In this document: positions 22,583 through 33,711 of the stretch, one piece after another | How positions within the stretch are numbered: the first letter of the stretch is position 1 | Layout of the letters: each line of letters opens with the position of its first letter | Origin: Patiria miniata | Taxonomy: Eukaryota > Echinodermata > Asteroidea > Valvatida > Asterinidae | Reading direction: 5' to 3' | DNA: 64,000 nt | Assembly (NCBI RefSeq): GCF_015706575.1 | Contig: NW_024037075.1 | Coordinates: 11,531,746 to 11,595,745 of the forward strand | Notes under the pieces: generated by a model | Told to the model about the DNA's origin: nothing | Databases searched by the model: none | The model's input: only the letters and a program-made list of their open reading frames with translations | Position numbers and translations under genes: made by a program

Positions 22583-23990
22583 CAGTGGCGTAACCACCGG
22601 GGGGGGGCGTGGGGGGCGACCGCCCCCCCCCCATAAAACCTTGTCGCACCCCACCCCCCCCCCAGTCGCCCCCCCCCCCCCCACCCCCACTGAGATTTTG
22701 AGTTTCTAAAAAAATTATCATTGATCTAAATCTAAATAGTCGCGAATGATCCACATGATGACCACTGAGAAACGACCCTTCGGCCGGAAACCGCGGACAA
22801 GTAAGCTGACAACCGGCGTGAGATAGCGCATAATGATACTATAAAATGCGTATTAACACCCACAGCACTGCTCGCTCACACCACGGGACACGTATTATAG
22901 ACAGGGTGGTCCGTGGGTCACACAGTTTCAGTCAGCGATATGCACGCGAATCGGCTACGCACAAACTTTTTCCTCCATTCATATAAGCTAAATAATAATA
23001 ATAATAGACCAATTAAAATTCCTTGAAATCAGTGGGGTAGCCACGCCCCCCCCATGAAACCTTGTCGCCCCCCCCCCCCCACTGAGATTTTAAGTTTCTA
23101 AAAAAATTATCATTGATCTACATGACGCCATGGGCGTCAATCCTGGGGGACAGGGGGACTGGTCCCCCCCCCCCCCCCACTTTTTGAAGGGTGGGGACAC
23201 AATATCAAATGTCCCCCCCCCCCCCAGATTTTTGAACTCGTGTCTCATTTACAGGGCCCTATTATGTACTACAATGTATCTTTTGCTTAGAAAATATTGG
23301 TTAAAGTGGTCAGAAATTGCCTCAGATAGCACCACAGAGCATTTAGAATCCAACATTTTTCGGGGCCCTTTAGCGGGCCCCGAACCCCACGCCTATAGCT
23401 CAGAATTCTGGTAGCTGATTCAATGACTCCAACCTCGAAAACAATGTTCAAAAATATTTCTTACGCCTTTAGCTGAGAAAACCTCGAAAATTATGTTTAA
23501 ATTATTATCTTTTGTGCTAAGAAGTAAGATAATTATTGGTTAAAGTGGTAAGAAATTGCCTCAGATCACACCACAGAGCATCGAGAATCCAATTTTTTCG
23601 GGGCCCTTAAGCGGGCCCCGAACCCCACGCCTATAGCTCAGAATACCGATAGCTGATTCAATGACTCCAACCTCGAAAACGATGTTCAAATAATTATCTT
23701 TTTTTTTAAAGAAAATATTAGTTAAAGCATGGAGGAAAGTGGTAAGAAATTGCTTCAGATCACACCACAGAACATCTAGAATCCAATTTTTTTCGGGGCC
23801 CTTAAGCGGGCCCCGAACCCCCACGCCGTAAGGGCTTCGCGCTTCGCGCTCGCATCAGTTCTGATCAAGGTATGTCCCCCCCCCCACTTTTGAGAAGCGA
23901 TTGACGCCCCTACATAACGCCCCCCATGAAATGTTCCAGCCCCCCCCCCCCCCCCCCCCACCCACTGAAAAAATCCTGGCTACGCCACTG
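22583..23990. mobile_element. non-autonomous hAT transposon, 1.4 kb
   Basis: The element is flanked by identical 8-bp duplications, CTACATAC at 22575-22582 and 23991-23998. Its ends are inverted: CAGTGGCGTAACCA at the left and TGGCTACGCCACTG at the right. An 8-bp duplication with CAG-type ends is diagnostic of hAT. The interior is made of long C runs and repeated blocks and has no transposase, so it depends on a helper. The intact duplication implies a fairly recent insertion or one little disturbed since. It lies in the BTB intron. Confidence 0.9.
23290..23830. repeat. internal triplicated block of the hAT element
   Basis: Three direct copies begin near 23290, 23530 and 23711 with a (A)TTGGTTAAAGTGGT / AGAAATTGC block. 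Each carries a GC-rich hairpin, GGGGCCCTT-AGCGGGCCCC, followed by GAACCCC. The copies shorten rightward. Confidence 0.8.
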
Positions 23991-23998
23991 CTACATAC

Positions 23999-26900
23999 CC
24001 TGGGTAAAGAAATGTAATAAATAAATAAATACATGTTCCAAGTAGAATAATTTGATGAAAGGATATTTCAGAATGTCCAACTTAATGCCTAGGTAGATTT
24101 CAAAAAAAATCCTAAGAAATATCTTAAGACATATTGACAACCTTTGACCCGGAAGCTTTGACGACAGAGCTGTCTAGAATAGATTCGAGCATGTTCAGAC
24201 TTTATAAAGGAAACTTCTTTATTCTTGAGATACAGTAAAGTAATAGAGCTGAAGGGAGAAGACATTTTAGTGGAATTTCCAATGTTATTGTGAGCTTCTT
24301 TTACGGAATATTCCAGTGGGGCAAGTGTATTTTCTTCAGGAGGATATTTTGACCGTGATATTCCGACCGTGATATTCCAGTCAGCTTCTGAAGCTCGAAG
24401 CCGCAGGACAAAATCTGGAAGAGAACCCACACCGCGCGAATTAACGAGTTTCGTTTTGCAACCCAAACATGTTTAACCTGCGATCGAATTCACCTGTGGT
24501 CAGTAACAGAGCTGCATTTAGAATGGTCTTCTTGAAATCCATTAGCTCTTTAGGTAATTTTTTTTTTGCCGCTTTCACGAGGCAAGTGCCTTGGAGTTGT
24601 GAAATAGAGGCGTTTACTTAACCTACCTGCGCTGGACGCGCCAGCCCAGCGGCTCCTGGTGTACACAAGGTGGTTCGGGCACGTAGGCTGTACGTGCCGG
24701 CGTGCCATCTCGATGCCCAGGATCTTCCACCGTTCCCTTAACCAAGCAAGGGAGGAAAGAAAAAATATCCAATGCAAAGTGTTGTCTCTGGCGAGTGGCG
24801 AGCTGGGCTAGTCAAACCTGCGTCACGTAGATTACCACTCCTTCATCGCCTGTTCGATGGATGTACGGAAGATCCAGGCTGGTTAGATGAGGCTAAATCT
24901 AATAAGACAGTGAAGACATGACGTTTAGGATTCACAGTAGCCTTCCGTTCTCTCAGAGGTAGATGCTATGAAGCAATACAGAGATATCCTTCCACACTTT
25001 GATGAAGTCATGGACAAGATCGAAGTAACATAGTATTCCTTGAGTAGCTTCCATCGACATGAAGTTATATTTCTCTTCACAAACCTGATGCAGGATTGAC
25101 TGGGTTGTTCTGACAAGCATACGCAGGACTATGACAAAAATGCACACCACTGAATCCCCCAGTGTATCAACTGACTACTATAATCACAAATAATCCTCTC
25201 GCTCGCAGGATGTGTCCATAAATGAACTCCAGTGTTCCCGCCTGGCTTTCTGCTTTCTCGCAGTTTCGCAAACTCATGCAAACTGCTGAGCTTTCAATAA
25301 TACACGTCTCTCTAAAAACAACTCCTTTTCATCGATCATGTTTGCGAAAGTGCTAAACCGCGCGTCATTCAGTCCCGGACCTGACCCCACAGGTAACACA
25401 CTTGTAAGGTTACCCCTGCCCCAGAGACCTAGATCAGACCACAGGATTCTAATTAAAAAACAGCACAATCAATACTCGACACGCCGAGCAGCTATAAACA
25501 AAGTTTATGGTTTCCAAGCTCACCGGTGTATTTCCATAGCTCCCCGGTGTATTTCCATAACTCCATGGTATTTTCAAGCCCGACTATTGGTTACCAGTTC
25601 AGATCCAGTATCATCTTGGGACAGGAGCGGCACCTGTATGCATAACCCGATATATCCCAAGCAGTGGCATTACAGGTTCCTCGTAAACACATACAGTACT
25701 GAGTTTTCATCTTAATTTTATAAGCTCCTGCATGCGTCACAAGGGCAGTTTACACTCGCAGCCATTGTTTAATCTTTCCTGCTCGCACAGTCGGTACTGA
25801 GAAACAATGAATTCATTATGAGAGACGCAGCACCTGAACGGAGTTTTGTTTCGGTTTAGCCTCGCCTGGCCGAACACTGCCTAACCCTACACCATTAGTG
25901 CGGTTTGTTGCCAGCATTTTACGAAGTCACCGGTAACCCATCTCGTGGTTCATCAGTGATGCGTACCGCGTTGCCATGGAGTCAGTCTAAGATGGCGCGA
26001 TTGAACGGATATTTACACCCATTGATGACTTGGCGGATGAGGAAGCTGGGAGTTCCTTCCGTCTCCGGCTTGACAAACACTTCAACTCTCCATCATGACA
26101 CACCATTAGTGAATTTGTTTTCCAGGAGACGCGAGCGCGTTCCATCAGATCATTGGAAGAGAGGAAGAGGGTTTTAGATTTCATGCAGAGAACGCTCTGA
26201 ATGGTGCATGTGCCAAATGGGGGCATTCGGTGGAAATCGCATATGACACCTGCGTCAGTGTGGGAATTCGATTGCAAGAATTTCTGTCTGTGATTTCATG
26301 CTTAAATCAACAATTCTCCGACATTTGTCTTTTCTTTCCAATGAGATCGTTGTGCTTTGCTTGAAACAAGCTGCAGATTTAAAGTTATTCGTGCAGTGAT
26401 ATCCCAAGTGTCGCAATCATTTCAAATGTCAAATTCTAGATAGTATATCCTGTTAAATGCCAATGAACTGGTTCGTCTTGTACTCAACCCCGTAATTATA
26501 ACTAGTGCTATATACTTAACTGTGTTCTGAAATGTCCAATAAATGAACGAAAAATATAAGTGTGTAATTGAAGATAGTGGCGCTCAGGAACAAGATGGAA
26601 TGATACTTAAGTGTTCGAGGTTGTGTCGCATTGAGACCGTATCGTATTTGCTCGATACCTGCTTCATTAATAACAGTGCAGTGGCACTATGATTAACCAC
26701 ACGGACAGTAGCTGAGATCAGATAGGTAGAGTTCAGCAGTTGGCCATAGTGGGTCCTTGCTCTATGATGCTGACTATTTTTACCATTTGGCGAACTCAGA
26801 TTTATCCTTCGGCCTAAAGTTAGTGTGCAACATAACACACGTCATGTATTCTTCGTGTTTTCACTTTTCACTTGTTGGCTTTCCTTTCTTCCAAAAGGGA

Positions 26901-28950
26901 GCTGTACAAACGTTCTAAATTGAGACAATCGCTGGAGTAAACTGTTTTTGACGCACGACAGCCAAAACAGACTTTTGGTTTCTCTTTGCTCAAATTATTA
27001 GCAGACGTGTCACGTCATAATACATGTTCACAGAGCGTCGCTGTATGCTCCGGAACTGCCAATCCGCCACTTGAATTCGCAGCTTAAGCTCTTGGTTAAA
27101 CCATGAAGAAAGGACTCTGTAACGGGAAAACCTTCTCGATAACACGAGTGCAAAAAGGCTCTGATTGCCCCCTGCATTACCGTGTTGTACCTAGGTGTAT
27201 AATGTATGTCAACAGGGTATTGAAGAGCCAGTGTAAAGCTCTCTCAAGTATGTATCGGTCACAGATAGGAACGAAGTTGCTGGCTGAAATCCTATCGAGA
27301 GGCACTTTGGGTACAACAGGTGTGCGTTAGGTGCAGGTGCAGCGTCTGTATTGTAGACTTTTAAATGATATTTTCGTGTGTAACCGAGTCAATGGCTACA
27401 TCTTCGGGAGCATTTCTGGGAAAATCCCCCTTCAGCAGTCAACTGTGTCCCTTAAAAATCGCTTCTATCAATGCCTAGGGTTCCACTCCACAAAATACAG
27501 TCTCATAAAAAAAACCTCAAAATTGGATAGAAAAATCCCCGCCAGGAGCAAGGCGCCAATGTGTGTTTCACTGGAAATCAAAGATCACGACCTCTACGAC
27601 AATTCTATTTAATTATACCAGAGAAAGCCCCGTCATCCCCCCCCCCCAAAAAAAGCACCCCTAAAGTGGTTGCCAATCTATGGGCCCAGGTCTAAATGTA
27701 GCCCCCGCCTATATGCGAAACAGGCCAACAAGTTGAGGGTTTTTGTGAACGAAGCCCACGAGTTTGAAGCCACAATTCCAAGTCACAAATGTTTGACCTC
27801 CAGAAATTCTACATTACCTGTGGGATCACAAAATATTAGTGAGCTCGCGCGCAGTAATTTACAGCTTTTGTTGTTGGTTCGCACCCTAGACCTATTCGCA
27901 ATTAAAATCCTCCCAAGTCGTCTGGCCTAACAAAACTGGCGACGGATCCGCGAAATAGAAATAGTAATATTATGGACAAATACCTATTAACTACGGAATG
28001 TCATTTCTTATAATGAACAAATGCAAAATGGCAAATAAGCCAACTCAATCAACCGCCTGAACCCAGAATCATGCTAACTCAGCTTCTTCTCGTCACCCAT
28101 ATTCCATGAATAGCCTCAGGGTTAAAAGTTCAGACTGTTAATATCAACGATGAAAATATCATTCCGCTTGGTCCGCCACATAAATCTCTCATTTTTGGGG
28201 GAGCATGATATTCGAATCCCAGCGGCTGAATGATCAGAATTGAGATTTGTAGTCATAATTCAATTCGCGGAGCGATAATGATGTCAACGTGTTCACGTGC
28301 TAATAATCATCTGTGTGTCATTGATCGGTCGACCGCGGTCCCTTGTATTCACCTTCTGATAGGCCTAAGGGACCAGCATGTTGCGGTGCTCCAGCAATAT
28401 TTCATTTTTATCATGACTTGTTTGACAAAAGCTGTGGATATTTTGAAAAGAGATATGTACATACTGCGTTTTGCCTGGTTGAATAATAGCTTTACTCGGT
28501 ACTTATTGACTTACTTGTAATCGTCATTTTTCTCCTTTTTTGTGTGTAAAGTAAGGGTATACAAAGACAAAACATACATCGAATATAAACATTCAACGTG
28601 TAGATACATGTAGACAAAGGCCAAGTATCAAATTACCAGCATTTTTTTTTAGTTTGGTCAGCATTATAGACTGCGTGTCTCAGCCACTGAACAAGAAGTA
28701 TTCTCTTCCCTACGTATATTTCCCTCATGTATTATAGGTACAGTATGTATGTGTCAATCGCTATAATCAAATGTATTAAACTTTAATGACGAAACTGCTT
28801 TGTTTTATTTCATGGTATTTTGCCAATTGCTTCATATGCTTTCAATACACTTGTTTTCAAAGAACATGCCAAGATAAAACTTGCAATTCCTAGATACTTG
28901 TTCTCATCTCAGACACTAGCAGGTGGTTTTCTGTAGGACATATCGATTAC
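23999..28950. other. BTB intron, no gene seen
   Basis: The remainder of the long intron up to the first coding exon. Several modest open frames on both strands lack splice or family support. A C run occurs near 27637. A CCGCGTTGCCATGGAG block followed by AAGATGGCGCGA near 25970-26000 looks promoter-like, but nothing downstream supports a gene. Confidence 0.45.
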
Positions 28951-29440
28951 CTTGGAAGTACGGAGTGCTCCATCTCCTAGCCGTGCCAGCTTCTCTGTTG
29001 ACCGTCAACCGGTCGTCCTCCCTGGCTGAGTATTCCGTATCCTCGGAGGTTCTCTCATTCGAATCCCTCAGAGATAGTATAGCCTCCTTGAACACAGGGT
29101 CTGTCGCATAGGCCTGTGAATCCGAGTGCCGCCTGGGTCTGGATGGTGGGTGACCTAGAAGCGATCTTGACCCCTCATCAACCGGATGGCTGAACCCCTG
29201 CTCTCTCCTTGGGGAAAAACTGGCTTGTTTTGGACTTGTTATGACGTCATCCGTTACGTCATCAGACCTGGGAGACTGGGTGCACATGGACGCGTCTTCG
29301 TCCCCGCTGCTTCCGGAGGAAAAGGCTCGATTGTCTCTTCTTTTAAGAGTGCTGTGGTCAAGAAACTGACCACTAGGATCACTCCTCCCATCTCCCTGGC
29401 CATCATCCGAAGGGATGATGTGAATTTTGGGCGTCGACAT
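28951..29440 (-). CDS. BTB/POZ gene, first coding exon (Ser/Arg-rich N-terminus)
   Basis: The ATG at 29440 (- strand) starts MSTPKIHIIPSDD, with an in-frame stop 21 bases upstream, so it is the probable start. The exon encodes about 163 residues, low-complexity and hydrophilic, rich in Ser, Asp and Arg (SSGSSGDED, SDDVTDDV, PPSRPRRHSDS), likely disordered and phosphorylatable. It ends WSTPYFQ at a CAAG/GTAATC donor in phase 1. The single leftover G joins the TG at 15375 to make a Val codon, so the two exons connect in frame across a 13,575-base intron. Ser-rich leaders before the BTB domain fit the serine-enriched protein family. No known motif beyond charge bias. Confidence 0.78.
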
Positions 29441-31656
29441 GGCTACTTGGCAATGTTATAGTCGTTTTCTTTCAAATTCACAAGTTGAAGTATCCGAGAG
29501 TTCGTTTTTAAGACGTCTGCGCTGGAATGATGAACTGGCTAGTGAGGACGACACTCACGATAGCGCTCTTATCACCGTGCGTGGAGACATTGACAAGATA
29601 ACATGATTACATCTTGTACTTTCTCCTTATCACCGAGAGCAAGTAGGAGTGGATGGAAAACATTTCCGGGAAGAAGACTTGCGTATCAGCTTGCGTGGTT
29701 GCGATGGATGGCCCGTAAACCTGCGAGGGACTAGAGCCTCGTGGGCTGACCACTTAACTCGATAATAATGAACGGGGGTAAGGCTAGCAAAGCCCCAAGC
29801 CGTTCAATTACCAGACGGCGAATTGGAAGTTACTTCGAGTCTGATTAAACTGTCCTGGATGGAGCTGAGCCTGCGCTACCTGTGTTGAGTGATGCTGGCT
29901 TTATCGCTGCTGTAGTCGCTTCGCCGAATCAATCAAGCATTACAGCTAAGCGATCGAGAGTTCGTGCGTAAGATGGTGTGTAGAAGTCAGACGGCATGTA
30001 ATTGCTTTCCCAACGTTAAAGGCGACACTCCTTCAATTCCTAAACATCAAAATCTTGTCTCCGCCTACCAATTCCCTGTTTTGACATTGTTTATTAATGT
30101 AGTTCCAAAGCTGAACGGCTATTTCGACAGTCGTAAACCTCCAAGGCATTGATTTCGTGCTAATAGTATTCAGCTGAGAAAATACTACATGGTGCACCGT
30201 CACTCTTGAATGTTACTCTGATACTCATGAGACCGCTTACGACCAACATAAACATCTTGATGGTAACTACAAACTGTGACCATGAAGTTGGATCTTTTAA
30301 TAACTTCAAGCTGCTCTGACCTCCCTTGTCACAACGGCTCGATAAGCGGCGCCGGCCTTATGAATGTCGCTACCCAGCACATTTGTTTTTGTTAATTTCT
30401 CCTTGACTATGATGATGATGTGGCTCGCGTTGACAAGCTCGTGGGACAATCGCTTTGAATTTCAGGCAGTCCTTGATGATTACTTTCCCCATTTGCGACG
30501 AGCTTTCACCGGCGTTTCATCAGATCTTCTAAACCAAATTTCATGTTGGAGTGTTGTATAAAACGAAATGAATTGACAACCTTGATCCGCTTTTAAGAAG
30601 GGTACACCTTTTTTGTCAGTAAACTAGGGCATGGAGGAAGTTCCTTTCTCCATGACTAGGGTAATGGATTCCCGGGTATACCTGATCAGATTAAAGTCTT
30701 ACTCATCGGTGGAGAGCTCTCGTTATTTTTTTATATAGTTTACATAGAAGCGAAGGACACATGCCAATAAAGACATCCATTTCGTCTCGGCACAATGTCG
30801 ACTTCAGGTTATTTTTAGAGAAGGGGCGGTATTATTAATCTGCCTTCATTGAATGTAATGAATCATGAGGCATCGAATTTTGCGTGGCGTCGACAAAATG
30901 TTATTCTAGTAACGGGAAGTGTTTTGTTTCACAAGAGACTTTTCGCCCAGCTACCGGCATGCACAAGGCAAACAAATTTGCAATTCGTCCACACACTACA
31001 ATAAAAAAAACCAGTATTTCTTAATTTAATGTTTGAGATGTGAAGCCCCTGAAGATGTACCTGTAGTTCCAGCAGATGAAGAATGTTTGACAACACGATG
31101 GAGATTATGAGGATAAATCTGGGATTACGGGCCTAAGCGGATTACAGCCTGCACCGCTAGAGGTTCTAATCCTCATACCTGTGGATTAGACTTCGTGATT
31201 GGATGCAGCGCCTCAAGAGACATGTTCATAATGATGTTTCATGTCTAGCGTTTTAGGATGCCCATGATCAGACCTCTGCATTTATTGTTAATGAATTAAC
31301 AAAACAAAACACACATGAAAGATGTCTGCTGATGATGCGATCATCCTGTACTGAATTTAGTTTTTTGTCTGATTAGACCATGGGGCAAGAGAGATAGTCG
31401 AGATGAAGGACTAGAGACAATTTATAATTACTCAAGTGATAGGCCTACAATAATTGAATAATCATACTGATTATAGGCGCACTACGGAGACAAATCACCA
31501 TATTATTCAAATCAGACTACAACTTAGTATACTAATTATAATATTTACATGGTATCCTATTTACTTTGTATTTCATTTACATATTTCGACAACTTACAAC
31601 AGCGCAAGCGCAAGCACATGATGGATAAGACTTGGTATAAGATGTGGAAGGCAAAC
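29441..31656. other. region upstream of the BTB start, no gene seen
   Basis: This holds the 5' UTR and presumably the promoter of the - strand BTB gene, but no TATA or initiator motif can be fixed. No other exon or repeat is recognised. Confidence 0.45.
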
Positions 31657-31806
31657 ACAGTTTTAGTGGTGGGAGGAAAACCCCAGAATGATATTCTAGG
31701 GAAAACCCACGGAATCAGGCAGGGACTGAAAGCCCAATCCACATAATGGCCCAGGTGGGATTCGAACCCGAGTCACACGGTGGGAGGTGTCTCATGAGAG
31801 GGGGTT
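31657..31806 (-). mobile_element. tRNA-derived SINE remnant
   Basis: Read on the - strand there is an RNA polymerase III B box, GGGTTCGAATCCC (31758-31770), followed by GGATTGGGCTTTCAGTCCCT and a GTGGGTTTTCCC ... TTTTCCTCCCACC tail. This tail recurs in dispersed repeats of many invertebrates. The A box is not convincing, so the 5' end is decayed or truncated. Confidence 0.55.
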
Positions 31807-31883
31807 GCTACTGACTTCTCATAACACATCACAATATATTTCTGATGCATCCCTCGCGAGCTGTCACATTTGTAGAGAATGTT

Positions 31884-32067
31884 CAGGGGTGTGAATTTTC
31901 AGCTTTAAAGCTGATTTCAGCTGTTATGTGTGTTGGATTTCAGCTATTTTTCTAGCTTTTTCCCCCACTTGCTGTGTACAAAAGTATAGGAGATTTCCGA
32001 AACTCGGTTTTTTCCACATTTTCCAGCTGTTTTCAGCTATTTTTATCAGTGGTCACTCACACCCCTG
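31884..32067. mobile_element. short hAT-like MITE
   Basis: The ends are inverted: CAGGGGTGTGA at the left, TCACACCCCTG at the right, 184 bp. The inside repeats TTTCAGCT motifs in both orientations. The flanks AATGTT and GATGTT could be a decayed target duplication, but no clean 8-bp copy remains. Confidence 0.55.
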
Positions 32068-33496
32068 GATGTTACTATACAGATACTGTGCTGAATAGAC
32101 GAAAAACATCTATCGTCCACGTATCTCGTATATCACTCCTCGGACAGCCTGTTACCAGATACTTAACTGATGAAATGCGCAGACAGTGTTTTACTTCGAG
32201 GGAGGATGGCAGATAATCTAATTGAAATCTCGCGTGCGCCTCGTCAGTTTGCAAGGATATAGGATTTCTGTTATACATTGAGCGTTGAAATCGGCCACCA
32301 AGAGGATGCAATTTCGACGAGAATTGCTCGGCAAACGCTAGTCTCTAGTTACGGGAAATTAGTCAAAAATCGACTCGGGATTTATTATCTGCACCGTTTG
32401 AATATCGACACTCGAATTTCGAATGGCTCAAGGTATCGAATTGTGTTTATGAAATATCGACTTGACAAATATAGACTGAGTCACAATATCGAATATTGTG
32501 ATCTGAATCGGTGAGTCACAGATTCAGACTTTTGAACATCAGAATCGAAAGGTAACAATATGATTCGGTATCATAACAGCAGCATATAGTATGGGAATAA
32601 AAATCACCAAAAGAGTTCATTATTTTTAAAACCCTTTTGTTGTTGTTTTTTCTTCAAAATTTTAAATTATTATATCTGTGTACATGTAGGCCCTAATCAT
32701 ACGACTATAAAGAAAAATATTTGAACGCAATAATGTAAAAAAGTGGAGTGATCAATTACAAGTACCTTTTTAATCAACTGAAGAAAATGTAACATCATTT
32801 ATATTCCTTCACCAAAAACACACCCGCTCATCTGTCTCAAATTTACTGGAGGTAAATTGATAGTTTTGTTCCGAAACGGCCCCACTTCACCATGGCAACG
32901 GATGCAAGGTGTCCCCGTTTCCCTTTTGTCACTTGGCTTTGTGCGTGTGTGTGTGGCACAGCTCCTAAGGGAGTCCTCGGTCCTCCAGTGATGCGGAATG
33001 GGATGAGGCGATCGATTGCTTGCTCCTTGCCTCAACCATGCCACAACCTGCTGCATCATCAACCGCGAATACACTTTATATTCGTTCAAGTTATTTTTTT
33101 GTTCTTCCCTTTTTCCCCTCATGCTGGCAGATAGCGCTGCGTCTTTGACCTGATATTGAACAATCGTAGCCGGCGCTCCCGTCGTTTCTCCTTGACAATT
33201 ACTGCCCTTCCATTAACCTCGATTTTCGGGCAAGGTTGGAGAACGAGTAAATAAATGTCCTTCCTCCTGTGCATAAAGATGTGTCTTCAATTATATATTA
33301 TTGGTTTGTTTAGTCATATTTAGCTTAAACATTCAGCGTTCTTGTTACAGACGGATACATTATTTAACAGATGAATCATTGGGAGGAAGTATAGTTTATA
33401 CAACCAGTATGTATAATCTGTCAATCCAAAATAGCGTGTCTCTACTAAATCGGGCTGTCGCAGAGTTGACCAAATGCTGTTACCCTTTCCTTCAGT
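32068..33496. other. no gene seen
   Basis: AT-rich; a run of TATCGA-type motifs around 32390-32520 includes the short palindrome CACAATATCGAATATTGTG. Nothing else is supported. Confidence 0.45.
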
Positions 33497-33711
33497 ACGG
33501 CTCGGTATACGCTCAACCCAAGCGATTGGACGGGGCCTACGTGCCGTCGTACGCCTCAGAAAAGTTAGACGACCGTCAACAAAAGTTTCCACTCGACATC
33601 AGACCAAGCAGCCATCAACAAATTCAGTCCAATTCCGACTCCCCAGACGGAAATCAAGCGTCGACCGCACCGTCACCTCGCGGTTCATTAAGCAGTAAAT
33701 TGCGTCAGTAA
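33497..33711 (+). CDS. candidate 3'-terminal coding exon, unknown gene
   Basis: A strong acceptor-like tract (TTACCCTTTCCTTCAG) ends at 33496. The open frame that follows encodes about 71 residues, YGSVYAQPKRLDGAYVPSY at the start and SPRGSLSSKLRQ before TAA at 33709-33711. The stretch is clearly more GC-rich than its surroundings, with mixed polar composition (Ser, Gln, Pro, Asp) like a cytoplasmic or disordered tail. The frame is open upstream too, but that part looks like intron. I recognise no domain and find no upstream exon, so this is tentative; it could be chance. Confidence 0.3.

Noticed and set aside
23561-23961. Open frames rich in Gly/Pro across the hAT element
   Set aside because: They come from C/G runs and the repeated GGGGCCC hairpin blocks, not from protein-like sequence.
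25905-26277. Overlapping frames on both strands near a YY1-like AAGATGGCG
   Set aside because: Neither frame resembles a known family and no splice partners are seen; a promoter reading is not supported by a downstream gene.
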